From contig JAGQPF010000475.1 of assembly GCA_020426845.1 (NCBI GenBank), positions 1 through 41,947 of the forward strand: a stretch of DNA of 41,947 nt. Reading direction: 5' to 3'. Under the pieces are notes generated by a model. The model saw only the letters and a program-made list of their open reading frames with translations. It ran no database searches and had not been told where the DNA came from. A program made the translations under genes and the position numbers. The number at the start of each line of letters is the position of its first letter. Position 1 is the first letter of the stretch. Positions 8,686 through 16,065 of the stretch are shown here, piece by piece. Source of the DNA: Planctomycetales bacterium. Its GTDB lineage: Bacteria; Planctomycetota; Planctomycetia; Pirellulales; Pirellulaceae.

Positions 8686-9908
8686 TCGCCAAAGTCCTCC
8701 GCTTCCCGCAGCTCATAAACCTTGCCGAATTCTTTCAGCTCCCACAGTCGATGCCGTAACTCTGCCATTGTAGTTCTCGCCGCATTGCAGATTGATGCGG
8801 CGGCGTCTGCGGTCTGCGGGGACGACAGCACTTCTCTGACCGCAGCGTCTCGATCGAATGCTTTCGTCGCCATGCGATCAGACGGTTGCAACTGCAAAGG
8901 AAACGAAAACCTGACCTCTCGATCGATCAACACCTCCAAATCGATACTCGTCGCCAACAGTTGCTCACAAGCCATCGCGGAAGCTGCGGCTCCGTCGACA
9001 TTTACCTGCCAACAGCCGTTGTGATTCTCTTGTGTTGCAAGTCCGCGCTCGCTCAGCCGATCCCGAATCGCACCCTGGACGGCTGCCAGAGAGTCTCGCC
9101 AGTAGCGTACGAGATGGGGCAGAACAGGAATGTTGATGGGAATACTTACATCTTGAGGCGCATCCGTTCGTCCGCCCGTTGATTCGGCCGAAGCTCTTCT
9201 TTTGAACTTACGGCTGCCTATTATCTCAAGCCGCCAATCACCTTCGGATTGGTCGACGAGAATCGCATTTGCCTGATACGCCGGGCAGGTGTCTTGCTCC
9301 ACGCGGACATCGCCATGAACATCAACGACTGCTGCAACACCTTCACCGTAAACTTTCCCTGATTTGATCGCTTGGGATAGCATTTCTCGTCGTTCAGCCC
9401 TCTTCCATCGTTCCGGAAGTGGAAACTGGCCGCTCGGCAATATCGAGCGAACGTCGCGAATGAACTGGCCAGCATCTCTAATGAGCGCAAACTCTTCAGT
9501 CTGTGGAAAGCATAAAAAATCGACTTGTTCGTCGATAACAATTGGGATTTGATTCTGCTCTAGTGCGTTGTCGCACGCTTGCGTTGCTGCTTCAAACCGA
9601 TCGCCTTTACGGGTTGCCAACCCCTTTTGCAAACAACTGGCCAACAGCCAGTCCGCTAGCTCCGTCGGAATCGCCGCGATTTCTCGCAAATCGTCCGCGT
9701 GACAATCGTTCAATCGGATTAGGCACTCGATGACAAACCGTTCCATCATCGTGAGTCCCCGCGATGACTTGGTTCGAATAGGAACGTTTTCCCACACAAA
9801 CATCGGCAACCAAGCACGATCAACGAATAGCGTGTCGCTGAGTCTGTCGTCGACGTGTTCCCGAAACGTCAGATCGATCTGACATGAATGGTCGTGATCC
9901 CTGCTCAT
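8682..9908 (-). CDS. Hypothetical protein with winged-helix-like segment, helicase/PLD partner
   Basis: I do not recognise a named family for this 408-residue protein. Residues about 47-110 (GLTMMERFVIECLIRL ... LASCLQKGLATRKGDRFEA) look like a winged helix. The rest is mixed alpha/beta with no visible catalytic motif, signal peptide or membrane segment. It overlaps the helicase stop by 4 bp and the PLD start by 4 bp, so the three proteins are made together and probably form a complex. An adaptor or nucleic-acid-binding role between helicase and nuclease is inference from this arrangement. Confidence 0.7.
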   Translation of the reverse strand: MSRDHDHSCQIDLTFREHVDDRLSDTLFVDRAWLPMFVWENVPIRTKSSRGLTMMERFVIECLIRLNDCHADDLREIAAIPTELADWLLASCLQKGLATRKGDRFEAATQACDNALEQNQIPIVIDEQVDFLCFPQTEEFALIRDAGQFIRDVRSILPSGQFPLPERWKRAERREMLSQAIKSGKVYGEGVAAVVDVHGDVRVEQDTCPAYQANAILVDQSEGDWRLEIIGSRKFKRRASAESTGGRTDAPQDVSIPINIPVLPHLVRYWRDSLAAVQGAIRDRLSERGLATQENHNGCWQVNVDGAAASAMACEQLLATSIDLEVLIDREVRFSFPLQLQPSDRMATKAFDRDAAVREVLSSPQTADAAASICNAARTTMAELRHRLWELKEFGKVYELREAEDFGE

Positions 9909-12900
9909 TGCCTACTCCCGCCAAATTGGCGAACGACGCGCATGTCATCCTTACGCTCGTCGAATAGGTCATCCAAATGTCGATAAAATTGCATCGCAGG
10001 ATCATTTGAGCAAAGTCTTCCAAGCAATTCGCGTTGGCCGACGAAGATGAGCGCTCGATGAGCGCGGGTGCAAGCGACGTTCAATCGACGCAAGTCTTGC
10101 AACCATTGACCAAACCTCGGGGACACGTGCTTTCCCGCAGTCCTGCAAAAGCTCAGGAATACGATGTCACTCTCCTGGCCTTGGATTTTGTCGATTGAAT
10201 CGATGACCGAGAATCGTAGGCAGGAAAAACGTCGAGAACTCCCTCCGTGTCTTTTTCCGAAGAGCTGATCGCTAATCAATCTCGCCTGGGCCTTGTAGAA
10301 CGTCAGGATGCTCACGGAGACACACTGCGAACCGGCTTGAGTTAGTTCTCGTTCGAGGGTTCGACACGCTTCAACGACCCACCGAGCCTCGGTTTCGTTT
10401 ACGAAGCTGTTGCGCACCAGCTTGTCCCGTGCTCGTATACCTAGCATGGAGGTGTCCAGAAAAGTCACCGGCGTCGGGAACGTCGGCGTTATCAACGGCG
10501 TAATTCCACATTTTGCCAAGTCTTCTGCTGGCGGGGTGCGGTAGTCACCGTCATATACAGGATCGCTCACAATCAACGCGATTGGTTCGATCATTCGTCG
10601 TTGCTCTATCAAGCGGACCTTTAGCGCAGGCGAACAGTTCATGACGACACGCTCAAACAAGCTACGCACGAGATTGTCACGCATCGCGTTGAGCAGCGCT
10701 CGCGATGGATCATCGACTTCGGCTTTGAGATACTCAATGCCTTCTACGTATGCATCGCGATAGGTCCTTTCCCAATCGCCTGCTTCGACCATGCGATTGG
10801 CGAAACTCAAGACACTGTCACGACGGAAACGGTGAAGCTCCTCGTCCTCTTCCCAGAGTTTACCGAGGTCCTCCACCGCGTCTTCGAGCGAGTTTTCTGT
10901 CAGTTCGGACTGATAAAGAGCAGACAGCGCGTGGATGAAATGCTCATCGTTCTGTTCAACGTAGGGAGGCAACTGGTGTTCGTCACCTACCAGAACCCAT
11001 CGCTTCGCTCGAACGGCACCGATCAGAAACTCGGAGTCCGTAACGCGACTGGCCTCATCGATGATCAGCGTGTCAAAAACGAGATCTCGCAACTCGGGGC
11101 TACCAGCAATCCCCGTCGTCGTGCAGCAGAAAAGATTGGTAACGCCCAGAAGGTCACGCCGCAATCCATCCAGGTCCTCGTTCTCTTCCGTCGCTTCTCC
11201 AATCAGAGTATCGAAACGGCCAAAGAGTTCTTGATAGGCGGTGAGCCGCTCATCGCGATCACGCAGATTATTCAGAAGTTGCTTCAATGTGTCAGCATCT
11301 AGCGCATGCCGCGAGAGCAGCCGATTTTCGCGACAGGCTTTCTCGGCTTTCTCTGCATTGTCTGCTGCCGCTTCCAACTCGCCGGCCATTCGTGCTGCCG
11401 CTTCTTTAGCGCTACGAGCATTCGTCTTAAGTGTGTCGAGCCGTGTTTGAGCAACCTTTTGTTCTTTATTTAGGGCCTCTCGTTGACCCTCCGTGGCGCG
11501 TATCGTTTTGTTGGTTCGTCGCAGCTCTAGTTTGGATTTGCCGACTTCACCCAGTAGAACCCAGCCAGCCACAGTCCCGATCCAGCCAGCCGTAGATTTT
11601 GTTTCTTTAAGACGGAGCTCTGCTGAGCGAGCATCGTTCTTCAGACTATCGATTTTGTTGTCTGCGACATCAATCGCCGTTTGGATACTGTCCAGCCTCA
11701 GTCTCAGATCCGGCTGTTCCGACTCTAACGCCTGCTGTGTTTCATTTCGCAGCGAGTCAGATTGAAGTTTTTGCTCGCGTACATCTGCGTGGGCTTGCTG
11801 CAATGACCTCAAATGTCGCAACCGCTTGGAAGCGTCCGCAATGGCCGCTCGCTCGTCCTGCCAACGGTTGCTTCGGGCGGCGTCTAGATTTCGAGCACGT
11901 TCCAGGAATGGATCGATAATGTTGGCAGGAGTGAACTTGCGCACGTCCTCGCTTACCCGGCTGTCGTCCCACGCCAGGCGTAGGGCCCGAACACCCTCGC
12001 GCGAGCCGATTCGTCGCAGCACCTCGTCGACGGCTACGTGCGTCGGAGCCACGAGCAAGACTCGCTCACCCTTCGCGATCATCTGCTGCACAAGTTCGCA
12101 GATCACCGTCGTCTTTCCCGTGCCCGGAGGCCCCTGAATGCAGAACGCATGCGGACTCGCCAACGCTCCGATTACGGCGGCCCGTTGCTGTTCATTCAAA
12201 GAAGGCCGACTGTCGTCATCATCGCAAAAGAAACGTTCGCAAGGAGTTGGCTCTGTCAGTGCAAGTCGATCGGGTGAACAAAGAAGATTTGCTAAGTCGG
12301 GCCATCGTCCTTCTATACGCTCTTTCAGCAAATCTTGCACGGCCCTTTGGTGAGCCCACATGCCGAAGCGCGAAATGGTTTGGACCTGAATCGCGGAACC
12401 GGCCGGAAATGTGTCGGATGCGAGATCGACGTCGACACACGAAGAGCCATTGACGTCTGCGACTGAACGGATTTTGGCACGCTTTGGACGGGTGCCCGCG
12501 TTCATGTGCAACTCGACGAGGGTGCCTTCGTCGAGCACTCCCGTTGGCGCGGGAGTGCTCAGTTCAATCCGTAGCAGGTCAGATTTTTCCATGTCGTCAA
12601 CGCCATCATCCTGATGTGATGACCCGACGGTTTCAGCCGCAAGAACGTTTGCGTCGAAGGTGTGCGTCTCCTGTTCGCTACGAAGACGCAGCAAATCCAT
12701 CATTACTCGGAGCGCCGAATACTGACGCCGAACTGCTTTGTGTATGCTATCTCGATTGCGGACGGCTTCATCCGTCTTACGCTGCCGCAGTTCTCGAAGA
12801 CTCTTTGCTACGCCGTCCTTTCGCTGCTCATACACCGAGTTGATTCGATCAGTCAGTTTGCGCGAGCGACTGAGTGTTTCAACGTACTCGTCCCTGACAG

Positions 12901-13426
12901 CCTGATACGCTTGAACCCAGGATTCGGGTTGGCAGGGGATTTCGTCCCATATCGGATGAAATGACACAGATGCTGGGGCAAAACGAGTCTTGCCGCTAGG
13001 AATGTCGCGCAGCTCGACGCCGTGCAGAACGGCCATCATTTGACGCGAGTTTTGGGAAAGCTGTGGTCGGACTACAACTCGCCACCTAGCGCCGAACAAT
13101 CGCACCATTGTTCCGCCGTCGCGAGATTTCTGATGGGTCTCTTCAACAGCGACCCCCTGGAGGATATCCATTTCGAGGGCGCCCAGTAGCTCTGTTACGG
13201 ACATTCCGAATTCGCCAGTCCATCGCGTCATTGATTGTGGTACGTAGGAAATCATGATCGCACATGGGAGTTCCGCCTCGTGCGGTCCAGACTGCTCTCG
13301 TTGTCTTTCCAAGTCAGCTAGTGCGGACCGTGACAATTGCGGAGTTGTTTGTTCCAGGCGACGTTCGATCCACTCCTGTGGAATCCAGATCGAGTTAGCC
13401 GTTGTTTCGGGGCGAATGTTGGACAT
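9905..13426 (-). CDS. Upf1-like SF1 helicase with long coiled-coil insert (COG1112 type)
   Basis: This 1173-residue ATPase has the full set of SF1 motifs. Walker A is GPPGTGKT (432-439), Walker B is DTLIIDEAS with DEAS near 790, and motif III is GDEHQLPP (814-821). KIQGQESDIV (about 1080) and RRLNVACTRAH (about 1113-1123) are motifs V and VI. Between Walker A and B lies an insert of about 230 residues that is almost wholly charged coiled coil. It turns around a hydrophobic patch (AGWIGTVAGWVLLGEVG, about 613-629). The N-terminal 400 residues are helical with a beta-barrel-like part before the motor. Helicases of this group are found in Mokosh and related defence systems as nucleic-acid sensors, here with a coupled PLD gene. 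Confidence 0.85.
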   Translation of the reverse strand: MSNIRPETTANSIWIPQEWIERRLEQTTPQLSRSALADLERQREQSGPHEAELPCAIMISYVPQSMTRWTGEFGMSVTELLGALEMDILQGVAVEETHQKSRDGGTMVRLFGARWRVVVRPQLSQNSRQMMAVLHGVELRDIPSGKTRFAPASVSFHPIWDEIPCQPESWVQAYQAVRDEYVETLSRSRKLTDRINSVYEQRKDGVAKSLRELRQRKTDEAVRNRDSIHKAVRRQYSALRVMMDLLRLRSEQETHTFDANVLAAETVGSSHQDDGVDDMEKSDLLRIELSTPAPTGVLDEGTLVELHMNAGTRPKRAKIRSVADVNGSSCVDVDLASDTFPAGSAIQVQTISRFGMWAHQRAVQDLLKERIEGRWPDLANLLCSPDRLALTEPTPCERFFCDDDDSRPSLNEQQRAAVIGALASPHAFCIQGPPGTGKTTVICELVQQMIAKGERVLLVAPTHVAVDEVLRRIGSREGVRALRLAWDDSRVSEDVRKFTPANIIDPFLERARNLDAARSNRWQDERAAIADASKRLRHLRSLQQAHADVREQKLQSDSLRNETQQALESEQPDLRLRLDSIQTAIDVADNKIDSLKNDARSAELRLKETKSTAGWIGTVAGWVLLGEVGKSKLELRRTNKTIRATEGQREALNKEQKVAQTRLDTLKTNARSAKEAAARMAGELEAAADNAEKAEKACRENRLLSRHALDADTLKQLLNNLRDRDERLTAYQELFGRFDTLIGEATEENEDLDGLRRDLLGVTNLFCCTTTGIAGSPELRDLVFDTLIIDEASRVTDSEFLIGAVRAKRWVLVGDEHQLPPYVEQNDEHFIHALSALYQSELTENSLEDAVEDLGKLWEEDEELHRFRRDSVLSFANRMVEAGDWERTYRDAYVEGIEYLKAEVDDPSRALLNAMRDNLVRSLFERVVMNCSPALKVRLIEQRRMIEPIALIVSDPVYDGDYRTPPAEDLAKCGITPLITPTFPTPVTFLDTSMLGIRARDKLVRNSFVNETEARWVVEACRTLERELTQAGSQCVSVSILTFYKAQARLISDQLFGKRHGGSSRRFSCLRFSVIDSIDKIQGQESDIVFLSFCRTAGKHVSPRFGQWLQDLRRLNVACTRAHRALIFVGQRELLGRLCSNDPAMQFYRHLDDLFDERKDDMRVVRQFGGSRQ

Positions 13427-13483
13427 GGCGACACCTGTTTTCCAGTTGAATGACCGTATTCTATCACTTGAGTATTCGACTGG

Positions 13484-14158
13484 TCAGGCTGCGAAACTTC
13501 GGCCGCCATTCTCCATGACGCCGGGCTGCGAGGAAATCGCTTCGTGCCGCTCGGCCGCTGCCTCGCACCAAGTCTCCGATGCTGCAGTTCGAGGATCGTT
13601 CAGCCAAACGACGCTCGCGACGCAGCCGATTTCGCGAAAGAACAGAGTAACTTGATGGCTTGCGCGCAAGCGAGCTTCATCGATAAGATCATCCGCACCA
13701 GCGGCGTTCTCAATCACCTTTTGAGCTTCCTTCAAGGCGGAGTTCACCGCTTCCGCCGCCGACGGGGCAAACCAAGACCGCCGAACCGAGTGGATTACCA
13801 AACGTTCATGGTCGAGTCGAGGTCGGCGCACGCACGGCATCGGTAAGTAGACCGTGAACGAATGTTCGGCGGAGCCCAACCTATGCACTTTGGCATTTGT
13901 GCAATCGACGCCGATTTCGACATCTCCCTTGACTAGAAGAGAGACACGGGTTGTGCCCCATCGACTGCGCAGTTGAGAATCAACTACATCGCAAATGGGA
14001 ACGCGCAGCGTCACCAGCGACATTTCATGCTGCAGACGCTCAATGATTGGGCCACAGTTGCTAAAGAAGACTCGTCGGTTCGGCTGGATGCGATACCAGG
14101 TGATTCCGATTGCCAAAGCGAGCAAGATAAGTAGCAGGTAAATGAGTATGTTCGACAT
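13484..14158 (-). CDS. DUF4230-like membrane-anchored protein
   Basis: The 224-residue protein begins with a single strong membrane helix (NILIYLLLILLALAIGITWY). A soluble domain follows, with LQHEMSLVTLRVPICDVV, VKGDVEIGVDC and VYLPMPCV. These fit the DUF4230 pattern: a helix, then a strand with 'LVTL', then a 'G.V..G.D' turn and an 'LP.P' strand. The function of the family is unknown. It lies 57 bp upstream of the helicase start and in the same direction, so co-transcription is likely. A terminator lies just upstream of it, so it probably begins a transcription unit with its own promoter, which I could not identify. Confidence 0.65.
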   Translation of the reverse strand: MSNILIYLLLILLALAIGITWYRIQPNRRVFFSNCGPIIERLQHEMSLVTLRVPICDVVDSQLRSRWGTTRVSLLVKGDVEIGVDCTNAKVHRLGSAEHSFTVYLPMPCVRRPRLDHERLVIHSVRRSWFAPSAAEAVNSALKEAQKVIENAAGADDLIDEARLRASHQVTLFFREIGCVASVVWLNDPRTAASETWCEAAAERHEAISSQPGVMENGGRSFAA

Positions 14159-14179
14159 CGATTGAAACCTATTGATCAG

Positions 14180-14220
14180 AGAAAAAATAAGCCGGCGGGC
14201 GAGCTTTGCCCACCCACCGG
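14180..14220 (-). terminator. Intrinsic terminator after the exported-protein gene
   Basis: Read on the minus strand, a 10-bp stem including two G-T pairs (14192-14220, beginning CCGGTGGGTG) has a short loop and is followed by CTTATTTTTTC. It lies between the exported-protein gene and the DUF4230 gene and should separate or attenuate their transcripts. Confidence 0.75.
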
Positions 14221-14233
14221 TTGCTGTTGGGCG

Positions 14234-15409
14234 CTAGTTACCCCGCACCCAATTCCAAGTACGGCTGACGCCGTTTGCCGCTGAATTCGCCGCGCCGACC
14301 GTTCCGGACCATGCAGCCTCAGCGGAATCCGCGATCGTAGTGCCCGCGGCGTGAACTTGTTTCACGGTCCACTCTGCAGCCGCTTCAGCCGCCGCCTCGC
14401 CGCCGACGTACCCAGCCACTCCTCCGGCAATGCCACCAACGACGCCGCCGATGGCTGTGCCCGGACCTGGAGCGACCGCTGAGCCAGCCGCCCCTCCGCC
14501 AAGAGCGCCAAGTTTGACGCCAGCGAATGCCCCGCCCCATCCGCCGGCCATGCCAGCCACGTTTTTTACGTGAGCGACCTCTCGTTGCTGAACCGAGATC
14601 TCACCCGCATGAAACTGGTGTTCAGTTGTCAGCCCGTCGCGCACCCGCAATCCGCCGTCGACTGCAATTGCAACTGGGACTGCGGCTTTCGCGGTAGCAC
14701 GCAGAACAGTTCGGCCAGTGCTCGCCGCACGTGCAACGTCATCTGACGCGCGAGCGGCATCGTCCACGACTTGGGCAGCACCGCGTCCAGTGTCATCCAA
14801 AGCAAACTGCGCAAGCCGGGCTGCTTCGTCCGACCCGTTAACAGTCTGTTCGAGCACAGCAGCAATCGGCTCTCCCAAGACATGCGAGGTTCTAACAACG
14901 TGAACCTGCAACTTGCCTTTCGCAGCTGCCTTGAGGACGAGAGCTGCGCCGCGACGCTCTGCCTCGGTGGCACTCGGGTGCCGCAGAACTTTCTTAGCCG
15001 ATTCGACGGCCCACTCGCTGGAACCCTGAGCGTGCCCGTACCCGCGACCAAGTTGACCGCTGCCGCCTTTGGCCTCGATCATATGGACGACGTCGTCTGG
15101 AGCGACGTATACCTGATCCGGCCCCTGGATTACACCGCGGACCGCACCGTCGAACACGGGAGACCAGCCTTTCGCTTTTGCGAAGACGCGGGCACCCTCG
15201 TCGCCGAGTTGTTCCGCAAGCTTAACACGTTGGTTAACGGTGGCTTTGAGCCATGCTTGCTGTCGAGCGGTGCCGGCGGTCCTCGCTGTGGCTTCCCCTG
15301 CCTGGGTCGCCACCTCCGGGGCAACAGTTTGTGCGGCACACGGAGGGGCCCAAGCGAGCATTCCTCCGATGACTAGGCTGGCGGCGACTGAAACGACTTT
15401 CCGATTCAT
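14234..15409 (-). CDS. Exported protein with EAK nuclease-like motif and glycine-zipper segment
   Basis: This 391-residue protein has a clear signal peptide (MNRKVVSVAASLVIGGMLAW, cleavage likely after AQ near 27). Residues 98-114 (PDQVYVAPDDVVHMIEAKGG) hold an Asp followed by E112-x-K114, the spacing seen in PD-(D/E)XK nucleases and in restriction-like toxin domains. A conserved-looking GRGYGHAQGSSEWAV segment follows. Around 290-360 a long Gly/Ala stretch (GGVVGGIAGGVAGYVGGEAA) resembles a glycine zipper, which can insert into membranes. I chose ATG 15409 because the signal peptide begins there; longer frames upstream overlap a terminator. An exported nuclease toxin or a periplasmic DNA-acting factor is possible, but the nuclease call is tentative. 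Confidence 0.65.
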   Translation of the reverse strand: MNRKVVSVAASLVIGGMLAWAPPCAAQTVAPEVATQAGEATARTAGTARQQAWLKATVNQRVKLAEQLGDEGARVFAKAKGWSPVFDGAVRGVIQGPDQVYVAPDDVVHMIEAKGGSGQLGRGYGHAQGSSEWAVESAKKVLRHPSATEAERRGAALVLKAAAKGKLQVHVVRTSHVLGEPIAAVLEQTVNGSDEAARLAQFALDDTGRGAAQVVDDAARASDDVARAASTGRTVLRATAKAAVPVAIAVDGGLRVRDGLTTEHQFHAGEISVQQREVAHVKNVAGMAGGWGGAFAGVKLGALGGGAAGSAVAPGPGTAIGGVVGGIAGGVAGYVGGEAAAEAAAEWTVKQVHAAGTTIADSAEAAWSGTVGAANSAANGVSRTWNWVRGN

Positions 15410-15450
15410 AAGATGTTGCGTGTTGATGGTATTGCTCCTTTCACACAACA

Positions 15451-15486
15451 AGAAAAATGATGCCGCCCAACACCGTGTTGGGCGGC
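15451..15486 (-). terminator. Intrinsic terminator after the DUF4258 gene
   Basis: A perfect 11-bp stem (GCCGCCCAACA / TGTTGGGCGGC, 15462-15486) with a 3-nt loop is followed on the minus strand by ATCATTTTTC. It begins 10 bp after the DUF4258 stop. It should stop or attenuate transcription coming from the sigma-54 promoter upstream. Confidence 0.85.
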
Positions 15487-15495
15487 GACGCTGAT

Positions 15496-15834
15496 CTACG
15501 CGGTTTGACAACGAGCGACACGGTTGTGGCGACCGCGACCGAGACCAGTGCGAAGCCTTCTGAAGTTCCGATTGCGATAAACGGTGAGGACCGTACCGTC
15601 CTGCGAGCAGACGACTTGCACGCCGTCGTATCGAGAGAGGTCAATCCCTTCGCGTTCCCAGTGCTCGATCTCGCGTCGGCCGATGGCATGCACAATCGCG
15701 CCGCGGGTGTAGACCTCGCGTCCGTAATCGAGCACGACCTCGATCGCTTCGTGATCGATGTCCCTCTGCTCCATCCGCTCGAACGCGTGACATGAGAGTT
15801 GGCTTTTGGCGTGGGCTTTGTCGTTACGTTTCAT
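15496..15834 (-). CDS. DUF4258-like small protein under a sigma-54 promoter
   Basis: The 112-residue protein contains SCHAFERMEQRDIDHEAIEVVLDYG and later VCSQDGTVLTVYRNRNFRRLR. These fit the DUF4258 pattern of a His-Arg-Met N-terminal motif and a final beta strand with conserved Arg. DUF4258 is thought to be related to small RNase-type toxins such as BrnT/RelE, but its activity is not established. ATG 15834 has AGGAG 9 bp upstream; a longer frame starting at 15894 would run into the promoter and is rejected. It is the first gene after the -24/-12 element and is followed by a strong terminator, so it may be the main target of the divergent activator. Confidence 0.7.
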   Translation of the reverse strand: MKRNDKAHAKSQLSCHAFERMEQRDIDHEAIEVVLDYGREVYTRGAIVHAIGRREIEHWEREGIDLSRYDGVQVVCSQDGTVLTVYRNRNFRRLRTGLGRGRHNRVARCQTA

Positions 15835-15871
15835 GGCTTGTGGCTCCTGTGCTTGTGTTATTCCGGACCAA

Positions 15872-15889
15872 TTGCACAGGGTGTGCCAA
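15872..15889 (-). promoter_or_regulatory. Sigma-54 (-24/-12) promoter
   Basis: The minus strand reads TTGGCACACCCTGTGCAA, with GG and GC exactly 10 bp apart. It matches TGGCAC-N5-TTGCA with one mismatch in the -12 block. Transcription would begin near 15862, leaving a leader of about 28 nt with AGGAG before ATG 15834. It lies in the divergent intergenic region opposite an RtcR-like sigma-54 activator. Confidence 0.8.
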
Positions 15890-15904
15890 AGCAAACATCT
15901 ATTG

Positions 15905-15980
15905 GGCGAATTGCCATGCAGAATAGAAATGCCCTCTCATCTACCTGTTTTTTAAGTGTTTGTGTTTAGAGGCGATTGCC
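15905..15980. promoter_or_regulatory. Possible upstream activator sites (paired GGCGA-TTGCC repeats)
   Basis: Two similar dyads, GGCGAATTGCC (15905-15915) and GGCGATTGCC (15971-15980), stand about 66 bp apart, near a whole number of helical turns. Both are followed by similar sequence (CATGCAGAA, AGAA). They lie upstream of the sigma-54 promoter, where an enhancer-binding protein should bind. The assignment to the adjacent activator is inference. Confidence 0.4.
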
Positions 15981-16065
15981 AGAAACTGTCCTGTTCTGTA
16001 CAACTACCGTTTCGCATAGATCGGAATGGTCATTTGTGAACGGCCGTGTTCACGGGAGAACAAAA

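Noticed and set aside
7168..13426. DISARM assignment for the helicase/PLD genes
   Set aside because: No DUF1998 gene, methyltransferase or SNF2-type helicase is present; the helicase is of SF1 type.
15976..16065. TTG start for the sigma-54 activator
   Set aside because: The extra 30 residues do not resemble the start of RtcR, whereas ATG 16066 has a ribosome binding site and begins the sensor domain.
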